This document shows, piece after piece, positions 15,750-23,880 of a DNA stretch of 64,000 bases. Source of the DNA: Parvularcula sp964556115 (lineage in GTDB: Bacteria; Pseudomonadota; Alphaproteobacteria; Caulobacterales; Parvularculaceae). The stretch lies in the NCBI GenBank assembly GCA_964556115.1, contig CAZKVC010000007.1:93116-157115 (forward strand), written 5' to 3'. The notes beneath the pieces were generated by a model, which was not told where the DNA came from, searched no databases, and saw nothing but the letters and a program-made list of their open reading frames with translations. A program made the translations under genes and the position numbers. Every line of letters begins with the position of its first letter. Positions within the stretch are counted from its first letter, which is position 1.

Positions 15750-18038
15750 TTACGCGGCGAATGCTGCGGCGTTTGGCTCGGTCTGGCGGTTCTCTTCGAT
15801 CCTGAAGCGGGAGATGGCCTGTTCGAGCTTGCCGAACTCCTCCCGCGAGGCGTCGATGGCCATGGTGTTGTTCTCGACCAGGGTATTGTTGGCCTGGGTC
15901 AGCCGGTCGAGGTCACGCATGGCCTGGTTGATTTCCCGTAAGGTGATCGACTGGCCTTCGGTCGCGCCGGAGATCTCGTCGATGACCGCGGCGTTGGAGA
16001 CGACCTGCTCGACGATCTTGCTGAGGCCGGTGGCCGCTTCGCCGACCAGCTTCACGCCCTGGTCGATTTCGCGGTGCGAGCTCTGGATCAGGCTGCTGAT
16101 CTCCTGGGACGCGGTGGCGGTGGACTGGGCGAGATTGCGCACCTCGCCTGCGACCACGGCGAAACCCTTGCCGGCCTCGCCGGCCCGCGCCGCTTCGACG
16201 CTGGCATTGAGAGCAAGGAGATTGGTCTGGAAGGCGATGTTCTCGATCACACCGATGATCTCGGTGACCCGTTTGGAAGAGGCGGCGACCTTGTCGATGG
16301 CATCGGTAGCCCGGACCATCACCTCGCCGCCGTTCTCCGCCTGCTCCTGCATCGTACGCGCCGTAGCCCGCATGTCGGTGGCGCGCTTGGCGGTCTGCTC
16401 GATGGCCGTGGAGAAGCTTTCGAGGGAGGCTGTGGTTTCCTCCAATGTGGCGGCTTGGGTCGAGGTCTGCGAGGAAAGGGTCTCGACACTCCTCAGGATG
16501 TCGGTGAGGGACATGCCCACCCGGTCCGAAAGCTGCTTGATCCCCGTAATCACTTCGACCAGGCCGTCAGCGGAGTAATTGACCCCATCGACCAGCTCCT
16601 TGAAGGCGCCCTCGAACTCACCCTGGACGCGCAAGGTGAGGTCGGAGTCCTTCAGTGCACGAAGGACCGTGTTGGTTTCATCAAGGCCGTTCTGGACGGT
16701 GTCGATGAAACCGTTGAGGTTCGAGGCCAGCTCGTTGAGTTCCTCGTCGTCGAAGGCGGCTTCGACCCTGTTGTTGAAATTGCCGGCCCGGGCCGAGCGC
16801 ATGACCTCGCCGATGCTGTCATTGAGAGCCTTCATCATGGCGCGGCGCTCTAGCTCGCGCTTCGCTTCGGCTTCGGCGCGCTCGCGGCGCTGGCGCTCAG
16901 CTGCCTCCTCGCGTTCGGCGAGTGCCTTGCGTTCGGCTTCGAGCTTCTCCTCGCGAAGGCGGGCCTCCCCCTCGGCTCGCTCCTTGGCAGCCTTCTCTTC
17001 GGCCAGGCGCTGGCGCTCCTTGGCCTGACGTTCGCGCTCTGCCGCTTCCTCGCGGAGCTGGCGTTCGCGAAGCTCGGCGGCCTCGCGCTCGCGGCGCGTT
17101 TCTTCTTCCTCCAAGCGGCGGCGTTCGGCGGCTTCTTCCCGCTCGCGGCGCATCTTTTCTTCGAGGGCCAGGCGCTCTTCGCGAGCCTTCTCCTGTTCCT
17201 GGCGGCGCCGTTCACGCTCTTCTTCCTCCGCGCGGCGCTTGGCCTCGGCTTCCTCGCGCCTGCGCTGCGCTTCGGCCTCGCGGATCTCCCGCTCCCGGGC
17301 TTCCCGGGCGGCCTTTTCCTTCATGGCGCGCTGCTCGGCCTCGTGGCGTTCGCGGATCGCCTGCTGCTCGGCTTCGAAGCGTTGGCGCTGGGCCTCTTCT
17401 TCGGCCCTGGCGCGCTCGCGCTCTTCCTCCGCACGCTGGCGTTCGGTCTCAAGCTGCTCGGCTGCCAGGGTTTCCGCACGGACGGTCTGCGCTTCGGCTT
17501 CAGCGATCTTCTCGTCGGCAAGGTGCAGCGTCCGGGCGAGCTTGTCCGTCAGCCAGATGAGCGCGCCAGTTTCCGCCACCACGACAACTGCATGAAGGAT
17601 CACCCTGTTGATGTCAGCGCCGTCGGGAAAGACAAGGCCCGGCAGGATCATGTTGAAACCAAGGTGGTGAACCGCCGTGATCGCCGCTCCCGCAAGAACC
17701 GCCCGCCAATCACCCAGAAGGGCAGTGAGCCCAAGGGCCGCAAAGAAAGTCATGTGCATGTCGAGCTGCCACGGATGCCCCTCGAACACGTAAAGAAGAA
17801 TGGCGGGCCCGCTGATCAGCGCGATGCCGGTGGCAATGCGCGTTGACGCCGCCGTACCCTGACTGAAGTGAAGAAGGGCGACGCTGCCGGCGGATGCCGC
17901 GAGGATGAGGATCGCAGGCAGGAGCTTCTCCGGCGCGATCAGGGCGGCGCCTGCACCAATGGGCAGGGCGTAGGCGAAGAGGACACCGACCAGAATCCGT
18001 TGGGCGGTATGCTGAAGAGTATCGATGGAGCGCGTCAT
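15750..18038 (-). CDS. methyl-accepting chemotaxis protein with long charged coiled coil
   Basis: 762 aa from the ATG at 18038, chosen because it overlaps the upstream stop (ATGA). About six membrane helices fill residues 12-165 and include conserved-looking polar residues (HPWQLDMHMTFFAA at 88, TAVHHLGFN at 121). Residues about 173-400 are an unbroken Glu/Arg/Ala helix. Two HAMP-like segments (about 405-500) lead into a signalling domain with the hairpin tip IAFQTNLLALNASVEAARAG (601-620). It likely couples to CheW/CheA. There is no classical periplasmic ligand domain, so the signal is probably sensed within the membrane. The same six-helix type occurs in other alphaproteobacterial receptors. 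Confidence 0.9.
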   Translation of the reverse strand: MTRSIDTLQHTAQRILVGVLFAYALPIGAGAALIAPEKLLPAILILAASAGSVALLHFSQGTAASTRIATGIALISGPAILLYVFEGHPWQLDMHMTFFAALGLTALLGDWRAVLAGAAITAVHHLGFNMILPGLVFPDGADINRVILHAVVVVAETGALIWLTDKLARTLHLADEKIAEAEAQTVRAETLAAEQLETERQRAEEERERARAEEEAQRQRFEAEQQAIRERHEAEQRAMKEKAAREAREREIREAEAQRRREEAEAKRRAEEEERERRRQEQEKAREERLALEEKMRREREEAAERRRLEEEETRREREAAELRERQLREEAAERERQAKERQRLAEEKAAKERAEGEARLREEKLEAERKALAEREEAAERQRRERAEAEAKRELERRAMMKALNDSIGEVMRSARAGNFNNRVEAAFDDEELNELASNLNGFIDTVQNGLDETNTVLRALKDSDLTLRVQGEFEGAFKELVDGVNYSADGLVEVITGIKQLSDRVGMSLTDILRSVETLSSQTSTQAATLEETTASLESFSTAIEQTAKRATDMRATARTMQEQAENGGEVMVRATDAIDKVAASSKRVTEIIGVIENIAFQTNLLALNASVEAARAGEAGKGFAVVAGEVRNLAQSTATASQEISSLIQSSHREIDQGVKLVGEAATGLSKIVEQVVSNAAVIDEISGATEGQSITLREINQAMRDLDRLTQANNTLVENNTMAIDASREEFGKLEQAISRFRIEENRQTEPNAAAFAA

Positions 18039-18367
18039 CTGTCTGAACCCTTGGCAAGCTTGCGCACCGGCTCGGTCCTGGAGGCGCAAAGAGAAAAGTT
18101 TCTGCTCCCGGTCACGAGAAGCGCCGCGTTCTGCTGCAGCTCTCGTCCGTTCCAGCCCGGCTCTGCGAAAGCCAGCCAGGTGAACGGGTTCAACCGCCGG
18201 GTGGGATAGAGACCAGTGGAGGTCAGCTCACCGAGCTGGGCCTCCTGCTCGAGCCACGGCTTGAAGACGACCAGAATTGCTCCCTCCTCCGGCATACGCC
18301 GGAGGGGCAGGCTCGCGATCGTCAGCCAGCTCATGGCGAGAAGCGTCCAAGCGAGTGCCTGGGTCAC
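18035..18367 (-). CDS. membrane-anchored protein of unknown function, coupled to the chemoreceptor
   Basis: 110 aa. One N-terminal hydrophobic helix (MTQALAWTLLAMSWLTIASLP), then a soluble segment with PTRRLNPFTWLAFAEPGW and one cysteine, and a basic C-terminus. Its TGA overlaps the ATG of the chemoreceptor, indicating translational coupling. I do not recognise the family; an accessory of the receptor is an inference from the overlap only. Confidence 0.55.
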   Translation of the reverse strand: MTQALAWTLLAMSWLTIASLPLRRMPEEGAILVVFKPWLEQEAQLGELTSTGLYPTRRLNPFTWLAFAEPGWNGRELQQNAALLVTGSRNFSLCASRTEPVRKLAKGSDR

Positions 18368-18471
18368 GACTGTTCCCTTTTGGTTTCCCTACCGAGGAAA
18401 CGCTTTGCCGTAGAAGCTTTTGCAATCTGTCAAACCCGACCGATAAAATACGGTTTGTCGTGGTCCCGTAA

Positions 18472-19752
18472 TTACGTGACCGGCGGCAGCTTCCGTTGAC
18501 GAAGCCAGCCGAGGCGCGCGGCGAAACTGTCGGAGATCGCGGCGCGCTCATCTTCAGACAGGTCCGGGTTCCAGGCTTCGAAGATGAGGACGACCCGGGT
18601 GCTCTCCCCCCGGTTCCAAGCCTCGTGTTCGAAGCTGTCGTCAAAGGCGAGGACTTCGCCTTCCGCCCAATGCTTCTCTTCGTCCGAGATTCTGATACCG
18701 CAGCCGTCCGGTATGATCAGCGGCAGATGCACCGTCATGCGGCAGTTGCTGAGACCGAAATGGGGCGGGATATGCGCGCCGGGGGCGAGGGCGGAGAAGA
18801 AGACCTCCAGCGGCTCGCCGTCGACCCTTACCAGCGGCACGTCCTGCAAAGCCTCGATCGTCCGGGCGAACGCCGCTTCCGCACCCTCCTGAAGGACGCC
18901 GTCCTTGTAGAGATGGATGGACTGCCAGTTCTTTGTGCCCTTGAGTGCATCCCACTGCGCGCCGAGGCTGCTTTGTCCGTGAACGTAAGGCTTGGCGGCA
19001 AAGCCCTCCTGGGCCGCTTCGAGGTAGTCCTGCCGGATCGCGCCTGCGTGGCTCTCGAGGGCCTCGGCCCATTCAAGTTCCTGCCGCGCAAAGACTGGAA
19101 CGGCCTTGAGCGCGGGCATATAGAAGAAATAGGGCCGCTGGTCTTCGGTGACGTAGCGGAAATCCGCATCATGGGTCTGGGCCCAGACCGCTTCTCTCAC
19201 CCGCGCGCTCGCAGCCGACGACGCGCGCCGGTGAAGGGTCGAGAAATGACGGCGGAGCATGGTGTCGGCAAGGGCGGAGGCTTCTCGGGTCTCGGCATCC
19301 GCATCCGGATGGTTCTTCGCCTGGCGCAGCATGGGGTCGATGCCGTCACCGAGCGACCAGACTTGGAGAGCATCTTCCTGACGGTCCGTCTGGTGAAGAA
19401 GAAGCCCCGCAAAAAGATAGTGCCGGGCGTTCCGGCTGCCGCGGTGAAGCGCCCGCAGGAAAGCATCCGCCGCGTCTTCCCTGGCGCCTTGCCTGTAAAG
19501 GACGAGCCCCTCCTCAAATGGATAGGACGGGTTCTGAGGGTCCTGTTCGGCGGCCTCCTGGAAGCGGGCGATCGCGCGGTCGTTCTCACCCTTGGCTGCA
19601 TCGTGAGCGCCGAGCCAGGCTAGAAGGTCCGCCTTCTGACGGAGGTCCTGCGTTATCCCTGCCGCTTCCTCGATCAGAGGCGCGGCATCGTGCGGCCTGC
19701 GTTTGCCAAGCGCAGCCTTCGCCCGGCGCAGGAGAGTGTCGAGCTCCGCCAA
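18472..19752 (-). CDS. TPR-containing aspartyl/asparaginyl beta-hydroxylase family protein
   Basis: 426 aa. N-terminal half is tetratricopeptide-like (about residues 5-190, with QDPQNPSYPFEEGLVLYRQG). The C-terminal half is an Fe(II)/2-oxoglutarate dioxygenase of the AspH/LpxO type: GAHIPPHFGLSNCRMTVHLPL, then EVLAFDDSFEHEAWN with the second metal histidine, and RVVLIFEAWNPDL. The TPR plus AspH arrangement suggests a protein rather than a lipid A substrate, but the target is unknown. Starts 4 bp after the SDR stop, so an operon. Confidence 0.85.
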   Translation of the reverse strand: MAELDTLLRRAKAALGKRRPHDAAPLIEEAAGITQDLRQKADLLAWLGAHDAAKGENDRAIARFQEAAEQDPQNPSYPFEEGLVLYRQGAREDAADAFLRALHRGSRNARHYLFAGLLLHQTDRQEDALQVWSLGDGIDPMLRQAKNHPDADAETREASALADTMLRRHFSTLHRRASSAASARVREAVWAQTHDADFRYVTEDQRPYFFYMPALKAVPVFARQELEWAEALESHAGAIRQDYLEAAQEGFAAKPYVHGQSSLGAQWDALKGTKNWQSIHLYKDGVLQEGAEAAFARTIEALQDVPLVRVDGEPLEVFFSALAPGAHIPPHFGLSNCRMTVHLPLIIPDGCGIRISDEEKHWAEGEVLAFDDSFEHEAWNRGESTRVVLIFEAWNPDLSEDERAAISDSFAARLGWLRQRKLPPVT

Positions 19753-19756
19753 GGGT

Positions 19757-20695
19757 CTAGGAGGAGGGCCCGAAGGACGCGCCCATGACCGGACCGCCGA
19801 TCTCGGTCTCGTGCTCGATCACGAAACCCTTTTCCGCAAGCAGCCGCTCACTTTCTTCCCAAAGCGCCTGGGCGACCTTTTCCGGCCGGTGGGGCAGGGT
19901 GGGCTGGACCACCTTTTCCTTGTCCCAGTAGGCCCCGTTGTTCCACGCTCCATCATCGTCGAGCGCCGCGGCGAGAACGGTCTTCGCCGCCTTCTTCGGG
20001 CTGATCTGCATCGGTTTGGTCAGCATGAAGATCAGCTGCCAGATGCCGGGGAAATGGTCCGGCCTCGAGAAATTCGAATTGACGAAACCGGGGTGGACCG
20101 CATGGGCCCTGACCCCGGCCATACCGTAGCGGCGGGCCATCTCACGAGCATGCAGAAGGTTGCAGAGTTTGCTTTCCGAATAGGCATCCCGGCCGAAGCT
20201 GCGCTTCTCCGGCATCAGATCGCAGGGGTCGAACTTGCGCGCGAACTGGTGCGCCATGGAGGAGAGGTTCACCACCCGCGCTTCGCCATGGGCGGCGGCG
20301 GTGGAGATGATCTTGTCCATCAGCGCTTCGGTGAACGCGAAGGTCCCGAGATGATTGACCCCCATGACGAGGTCGAAACCGTCTTTGGTCTGACCACCCT
20401 TGGCATGGCCGAGCCCTGCATTGTTGATGAGGACGTCAATGCGTTCCTCGTTCTTCGAAAGGCTTTCCGCCGCCTCCCTGACGGATGAAAGGTCCGCAAG
20501 ATCGAGCATCTGCAAGGTGACGTCGTCGTGACCCGTTTCCTCGCGCAGCTCCGCCATCGCCGCTTCGCCCTTGTCCCGGTCGCGCACCGCCATGACGATG
20601 CGCGCGCCGCTCTTCGCGAGGGCCTTGGCGGTGGCGAGGCCGACGCCGGTATTGGCGCCGGTGACGATGAAGGTCTTCTGACGGTGTTCGAACAT
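19757..20695 (-). CDS. short-chain dehydrogenase/reductase, retinol-dehydrogenase-like
   Basis: 312 aa classical SDR: TGANTGVGLATAKAL cofactor loop near residue 12, NNAG motif (LINNAGLGHAKG), active-site Ser in VVNLSSMAH and YSESKLCNLLHAR (Tyr-x3-Lys). The basic residues after the second strand (MAVRDRDKGEAAM) favour NADP(H). The overall pattern resembles the RDH/WWOX-like subgroup; substrate unknown. First gene of an operon with the AspH-type hydroxylase; divergent from hslV. Confidence 0.88.
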   Translation of the reverse strand: MFEHRQKTFIVTGANTGVGLATAKALAKSGARIVMAVRDRDKGEAAMAELREETGHDDVTLQMLDLADLSSVREAAESLSKNEERIDVLINNAGLGHAKGGQTKDGFDLVMGVNHLGTFAFTEALMDKIISTAAAHGEARVVNLSSMAHQFARKFDPCDLMPEKRSFGRDAYSESKLCNLLHAREMARRYGMAGVRAHAVHPGFVNSNFSRPDHFPGIWQLIFMLTKPMQISPKKAAKTVLAAALDDDGAWNNGAYWDKEKVVQPTLPHRPEKVAQALWEESERLLAEKGFVIEHETEIGGPVMGASFGPSS

Positions 20696-20841
20696 GGAAC
20701 GAACCTAGGCCCGCTTTGCGGCCGGGCCAAACCCTGCGCGCAGGTTCCCATTGCGCGCGAATTTGCAAAAGGCCCGGCGTTCGGTCTAGCGCGGGCGCCC
20801 CCGCACCCCATGTGGAGCGCTCGTCCGAAGGAGATTTGTCC

Positions 20842-21372
20842 ATGACAACCATTCTCGCCGTCAGGCGCAACGGCCAGGTCGCCATTGGCGGCGACGGGCA
20901 GGTGTCGATGGACAAGACCATCTCGAAGGGCGATGCGCGCAAGGTCCGTCGCCTTCTTGGCGGCCGGGTGATCGCCGGCTTCGCCGGGGGCACCGCCGAT
21001 GCCTTCGCGCTTCTCGAAAGGCTCGAGGCGAAGCTCGAGCAATATCCGGCCCAGCTCACCCGCGCCTGCGTCGAACTGGCGAAGGACTGGCGGACAGACC
21101 GCGCCCTGCGGCGCCTCGAGGCGCTTCTGATCGTCGCGGACAAGGACACGACCCTCATGCTTTCAGGTCTCGGTGACGTCATAGAGCCTCAGGCGATGGA
21201 AGGCGGCAGCGTCATCGCCATAGGGTCGGGCGGAAACTTCGCCCAGGCGGCTGCGACCGCGCTCCTCCAGAACACCGAACTCGGTGCTGAAGCGATCGTT
21301 GAGAAGGCGATGGCGATCGCGGGCTCGATCGACGTCTACACCAACGACCGCGTGACCCTCGAAACGCTGTAA
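20842..21372 (+). CDS. hslV: ATP-dependent protease peptidase subunit HslV
   Basis: 176 aa. After Met removal the N-terminus is TTILAVRRNGQVAIGGDGQV, with the catalytic Thr1. Other family motifs: KVRRLLGGRVIAGFAGGTADAF and LIVADKDTTLMLSGLGDV. HslV forms the proteolytic double hexamer of HslUV. GGAG lies upstream of ATG 20842. Followed after 34 bp by hslU. Confidence 0.97.
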   Translation: MTTILAVRRNGQVAIGGDGQVSMDKTISKGDARKVRRLLGGRVIAGFAGGTADAFALLERLEAKLEQYPAQLTRACVELAKDWRTDRALRRLEALLIVADKDTTLMLSGLGDVIEPQAMEGGSVIAIGSGGNFAQAAATALLQNTELGAEAIVEKAMAIAGSIDVYTNDRVTLETL

Positions 21373-21406
21373 GCGGACATTTCATCATACGAGTGGAAAG
21401 CCACCC

Positions 21407-22714
21407 ATGACCGACCTGACACCCCGCGAGATCGTATCCGAACTCGACCGTTTCATCATCGGGCAGAACGACGCCAAGCGCGCCGTCGCTGTGGCCCTGC
21501 GCAACCGCTGGCGCCGCAGACAGCTCGATGGCCAGCTTCGTGACGAGGTGACGCCCAAGAACATCCTGATGATCGGCCCGACAGGGGTGGGCAAGACCGA
21601 GATCTCGCGCCGCCTGGCAAAGCTCGTGGGCGCCCCCTTCGTCAAGGTCGAGGCGACCAAGTTCACCGAGGTCGGCTATGTCGGGCGTGACGTCGATTCG
21701 ATCATCAGGGACCTGATGGAAGTCTCGCTTCAGCTCGTGCGTGAGCGCCGCCGCGAAGAGGTCAAGGCGCGGGCCCAGGACGCGGCGGAGGCGCGGGTGA
21801 TCGATGCCCTGGTCGGGCCACAGGCCGGGGAAGCAACGCGGGAAAGCTTCCGCCGCAAGCTACGCGACGGGCTTCTGAACGAGAAGGAGATCGAGGTCGA
21901 ACTGCCCGACCAGCCGAAGGGCATGCCCAGTCTCGACATCCCGGGCATGCCGGGTGGATCGGTCGGCATGATCAACCTTTCGGACATGATGAAAGGCGCC
22001 TTCGGCGGTGCGCGGACGAAAAAGACCATGCTCGTCAGGGATGCCTACCAGCCCCTGGTCGAAGAGGAGAGCGACAAGCTTCTCGACGACGACAAGATCA
22101 ATGCCGAAGCGATCGAGGCTGTCGAGAATGACGGCATCGTCTTCCTCGACGAGATCGACAAGGTCGCCCGTTCGTCCGAACGCGGACAGGGCGATGTCAG
22201 CCGTGAAGGCGTGCAGCGAGACCTTCTGCCCCTGATCGAAGGCTCGGTGGTTGCGACCAAGCACGGCTCGATCAAGACCGACCATATCCTCTTCATTGCC
22301 AGCGGCGCGTTCCATCTCGCCAAGCCCTCGGACCTGTTGCCGGAGCTTCAGGGCCGCCTTCCCATCCGCGTCGAGCTGCAGGCACTGACCCGCGAGGATT
22401 TCCGGGCCATCCTGACCGACACCGAGGCGAGCCTTCTTCGTCAGTATGAAGCGCTCATCGGTGCAGAAGGGGTCCGGTTGTCCTTCGCCGAAGAAGGGAT
22501 CGACGCTCTCGCTGACATGGCGGCGCGGATGAACGAGAGCGTGGAGAATATCGGGGCACGGAGGCTTTCGACCATTCTCGAGCGTGTCCTCGAGGAGATC
22601 AGCTTCACCGCGGCAGACCGCTCGGGCGAAGAGATCGTCATCGACCGCGCCTATGTCGAAAAGGCCCTCGCAGACTTCACGGGCACGCAGGACCTGTCGC
22701 GGTTCATCCTCTAG
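21407..22714 (+). CDS. hslU: ATP-dependent protease ATPase subunit HslU
   Basis: 435 aa AAA+ unfoldase. Walker A GPTGVGKTE (about residues 60-68), the pore motif GYVGRD (about 90), Walker B IVFLDEIDK, sensor regions FIASGAFHLAKPSDLLPELQ with GRLPIRVEL, and the conserved C-terminal DLSRFIL that activates HslV. The I-domain insert (about 105-230) is present. Heat-shock protease partner of HslV. Confidence 0.98.
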   Translation: MTDLTPREIVSELDRFIIGQNDAKRAVAVALRNRWRRRQLDGQLRDEVTPKNILMIGPTGVGKTEISRRLAKLVGAPFVKVEATKFTEVGYVGRDVDSIIRDLMEVSLQLVRERRREEVKARAQDAAEARVIDALVGPQAGEATRESFRRKLRDGLLNEKEIEVELPDQPKGMPSLDIPGMPGGSVGMINLSDMMKGAFGGARTKKTMLVRDAYQPLVEEESDKLLDDDKINAEAIEAVENDGIVFLDEIDKVARSSERGQGDVSREGVQRDLLPLIEGSVVATKHGSIKTDHILFIASGAFHLAKPSDLLPELQGRLPIRVELQALTREDFRAILTDTEASLLRQYEALIGAEGVRLSFAEEGIDALADMAARMNESVENIGARRLSTILERVLEEISFTAADRSGEEIVIDRAYVEKALADFTGTQDLSRFIL

Positions 22715-22771
22715 GCACCTCTGGACCTGCTTCGGCGCGCGGCGTTAGGCTCTGTGGCAGAGGCAGGTTCC

Positions 22772-23803
22772 ATGGCCGCACATTTCCGACGCTCCGCCAT
22801 CGCGCTGGTCGCAGCGGCCATGCTTCTTGCGGCCTGCGCGACGCCGACGGTCTATGGCGACCTCTATTTCCGCGCCGATCCCGAAACCGTTCAGATCGAC
22901 CTCTGGCCGAAGGAATCGGCGCTTGTCATTCCGGTCAGGCTGAACGGCGGGGAGCCGCTTCCTTTCCTGATCGACACCGGCGCCACACGTTCGGCCCTCT
23001 ATCCCTTAGGTGTCGCAGCGCTCGGTGACGGTGTCGCCGTGAGTGGCAAGATCCCGTTGCGTTCGATCGGCAGCCGCGCGGTCGTCGACACGGTCAGGGT
23101 CGAGAGGCTGCGTTTCGGCGCGACAGAATTCAGCGACGCTGATCTTGCCGTTCTCGAACGTTCCGAGATCAGGCCGGATTTCGCCGGTATCATCGGCCTC
23201 GATCTGCTAGGGCTTTTCTCCCTACTTTTCGATCCGGAAGAGGACGGCGTCTGGCTGATGCCGTCAGCCCGCTTCAAACCCGAGCGCTTCAGCAGTTGGG
23301 AGCAGATGTATCTGATCGGCGAGGATGAAGGCCCCACCGATGCGCCGTCGCCCGCTCTCCTGTTCAGCCAGGCCCGCTTCGCCTTTCGCCGGCTCTTCGT
23401 TCTGATCGATACCGGCGCGGAGTCGACCTTCATCAGCTGGCATGCAGCGAGCGCCGAACCGAAGATCAGCCTCTACCGGCGGCGCCTCGACCGCGCGCTC
23501 GATATCGAAGGAGCGGTCGAAAGTGTGGAGACCACATCGCGGGTGAAGGTCTACAACATGACCTTCGGCGAGTTCGACCCAGGTCCCTTCAACGCCATCC
23601 TTCTCGACCTCGATCCCATCGACCAGGGTCCGGCCGGGCAGGTTCCGTTGATGATCATGGGCGCCGATATCCTTCTGCAGCGCCCCTTCGTCATCGATTT
23701 CTCGCGCCGGCTCCTCTTCTTCGAACCTGCCCCGATCGAGGGCGCCGAAGATTTGAGGCGCGCGTCTCCGGGCCTTTCACTGCCGGTCAGACCGCAGGGC
23801 TGA
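22772..23803 (+). CDS. lipoprotein with two retropepsin-like DTGA motifs
   Basis: 343 aa from ATG 22772 (AGAGGCAGG upstream). Lipobox LLAAC (Cys22). Two aspartyl-protease-like lobes: FLIDTGATRSAL (Asp68) and VLIDTGAESTFI (Asp213), each followed by the expected hydrophobic strand (FAGIIGLDLLG and LMIMGADILLQRPFVIDF). Bacterial retropepsin-like enzymes usually carry one lobe and dimerise; here both are in one chain, as in pepsins. Periplasmic or outer-membrane peptidase is a likely role, unproven. Follows hslU after about 57 bp. Confidence 0.82.
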   Translation: MAAHFRRSAIALVAAAMLLAACATPTVYGDLYFRADPETVQIDLWPKESALVIPVRLNGGEPLPFLIDTGATRSALYPLGVAALGDGVAVSGKIPLRSIGSRAVVDTVRVERLRFGATEFSDADLAVLERSEIRPDFAGIIGLDLLGLFSLLFDPEEDGVWLMPSARFKPERFSSWEQMYLIGEDEGPTDAPSPALLFSQARFAFRRLFVLIDTGAESTFISWHAASAEPKISLYRRRLDRALDIEGAVESVETTSRVKVYNMTFGEFDPGPFNAILLDLDPIDQGPAGQVPLMIMGADILLQRPFVIDFSRRLLFFEPAPIEGAEDLRRASPGLSLPVRPQG

Positions 23804-23880
23804 CGGTCTTTCAGCCTTTACCGCTGGCGCTAACCTTTCCTTCGCGTTAACTTGTCCATTCAGGTTCGGAGGGCTGCGCC

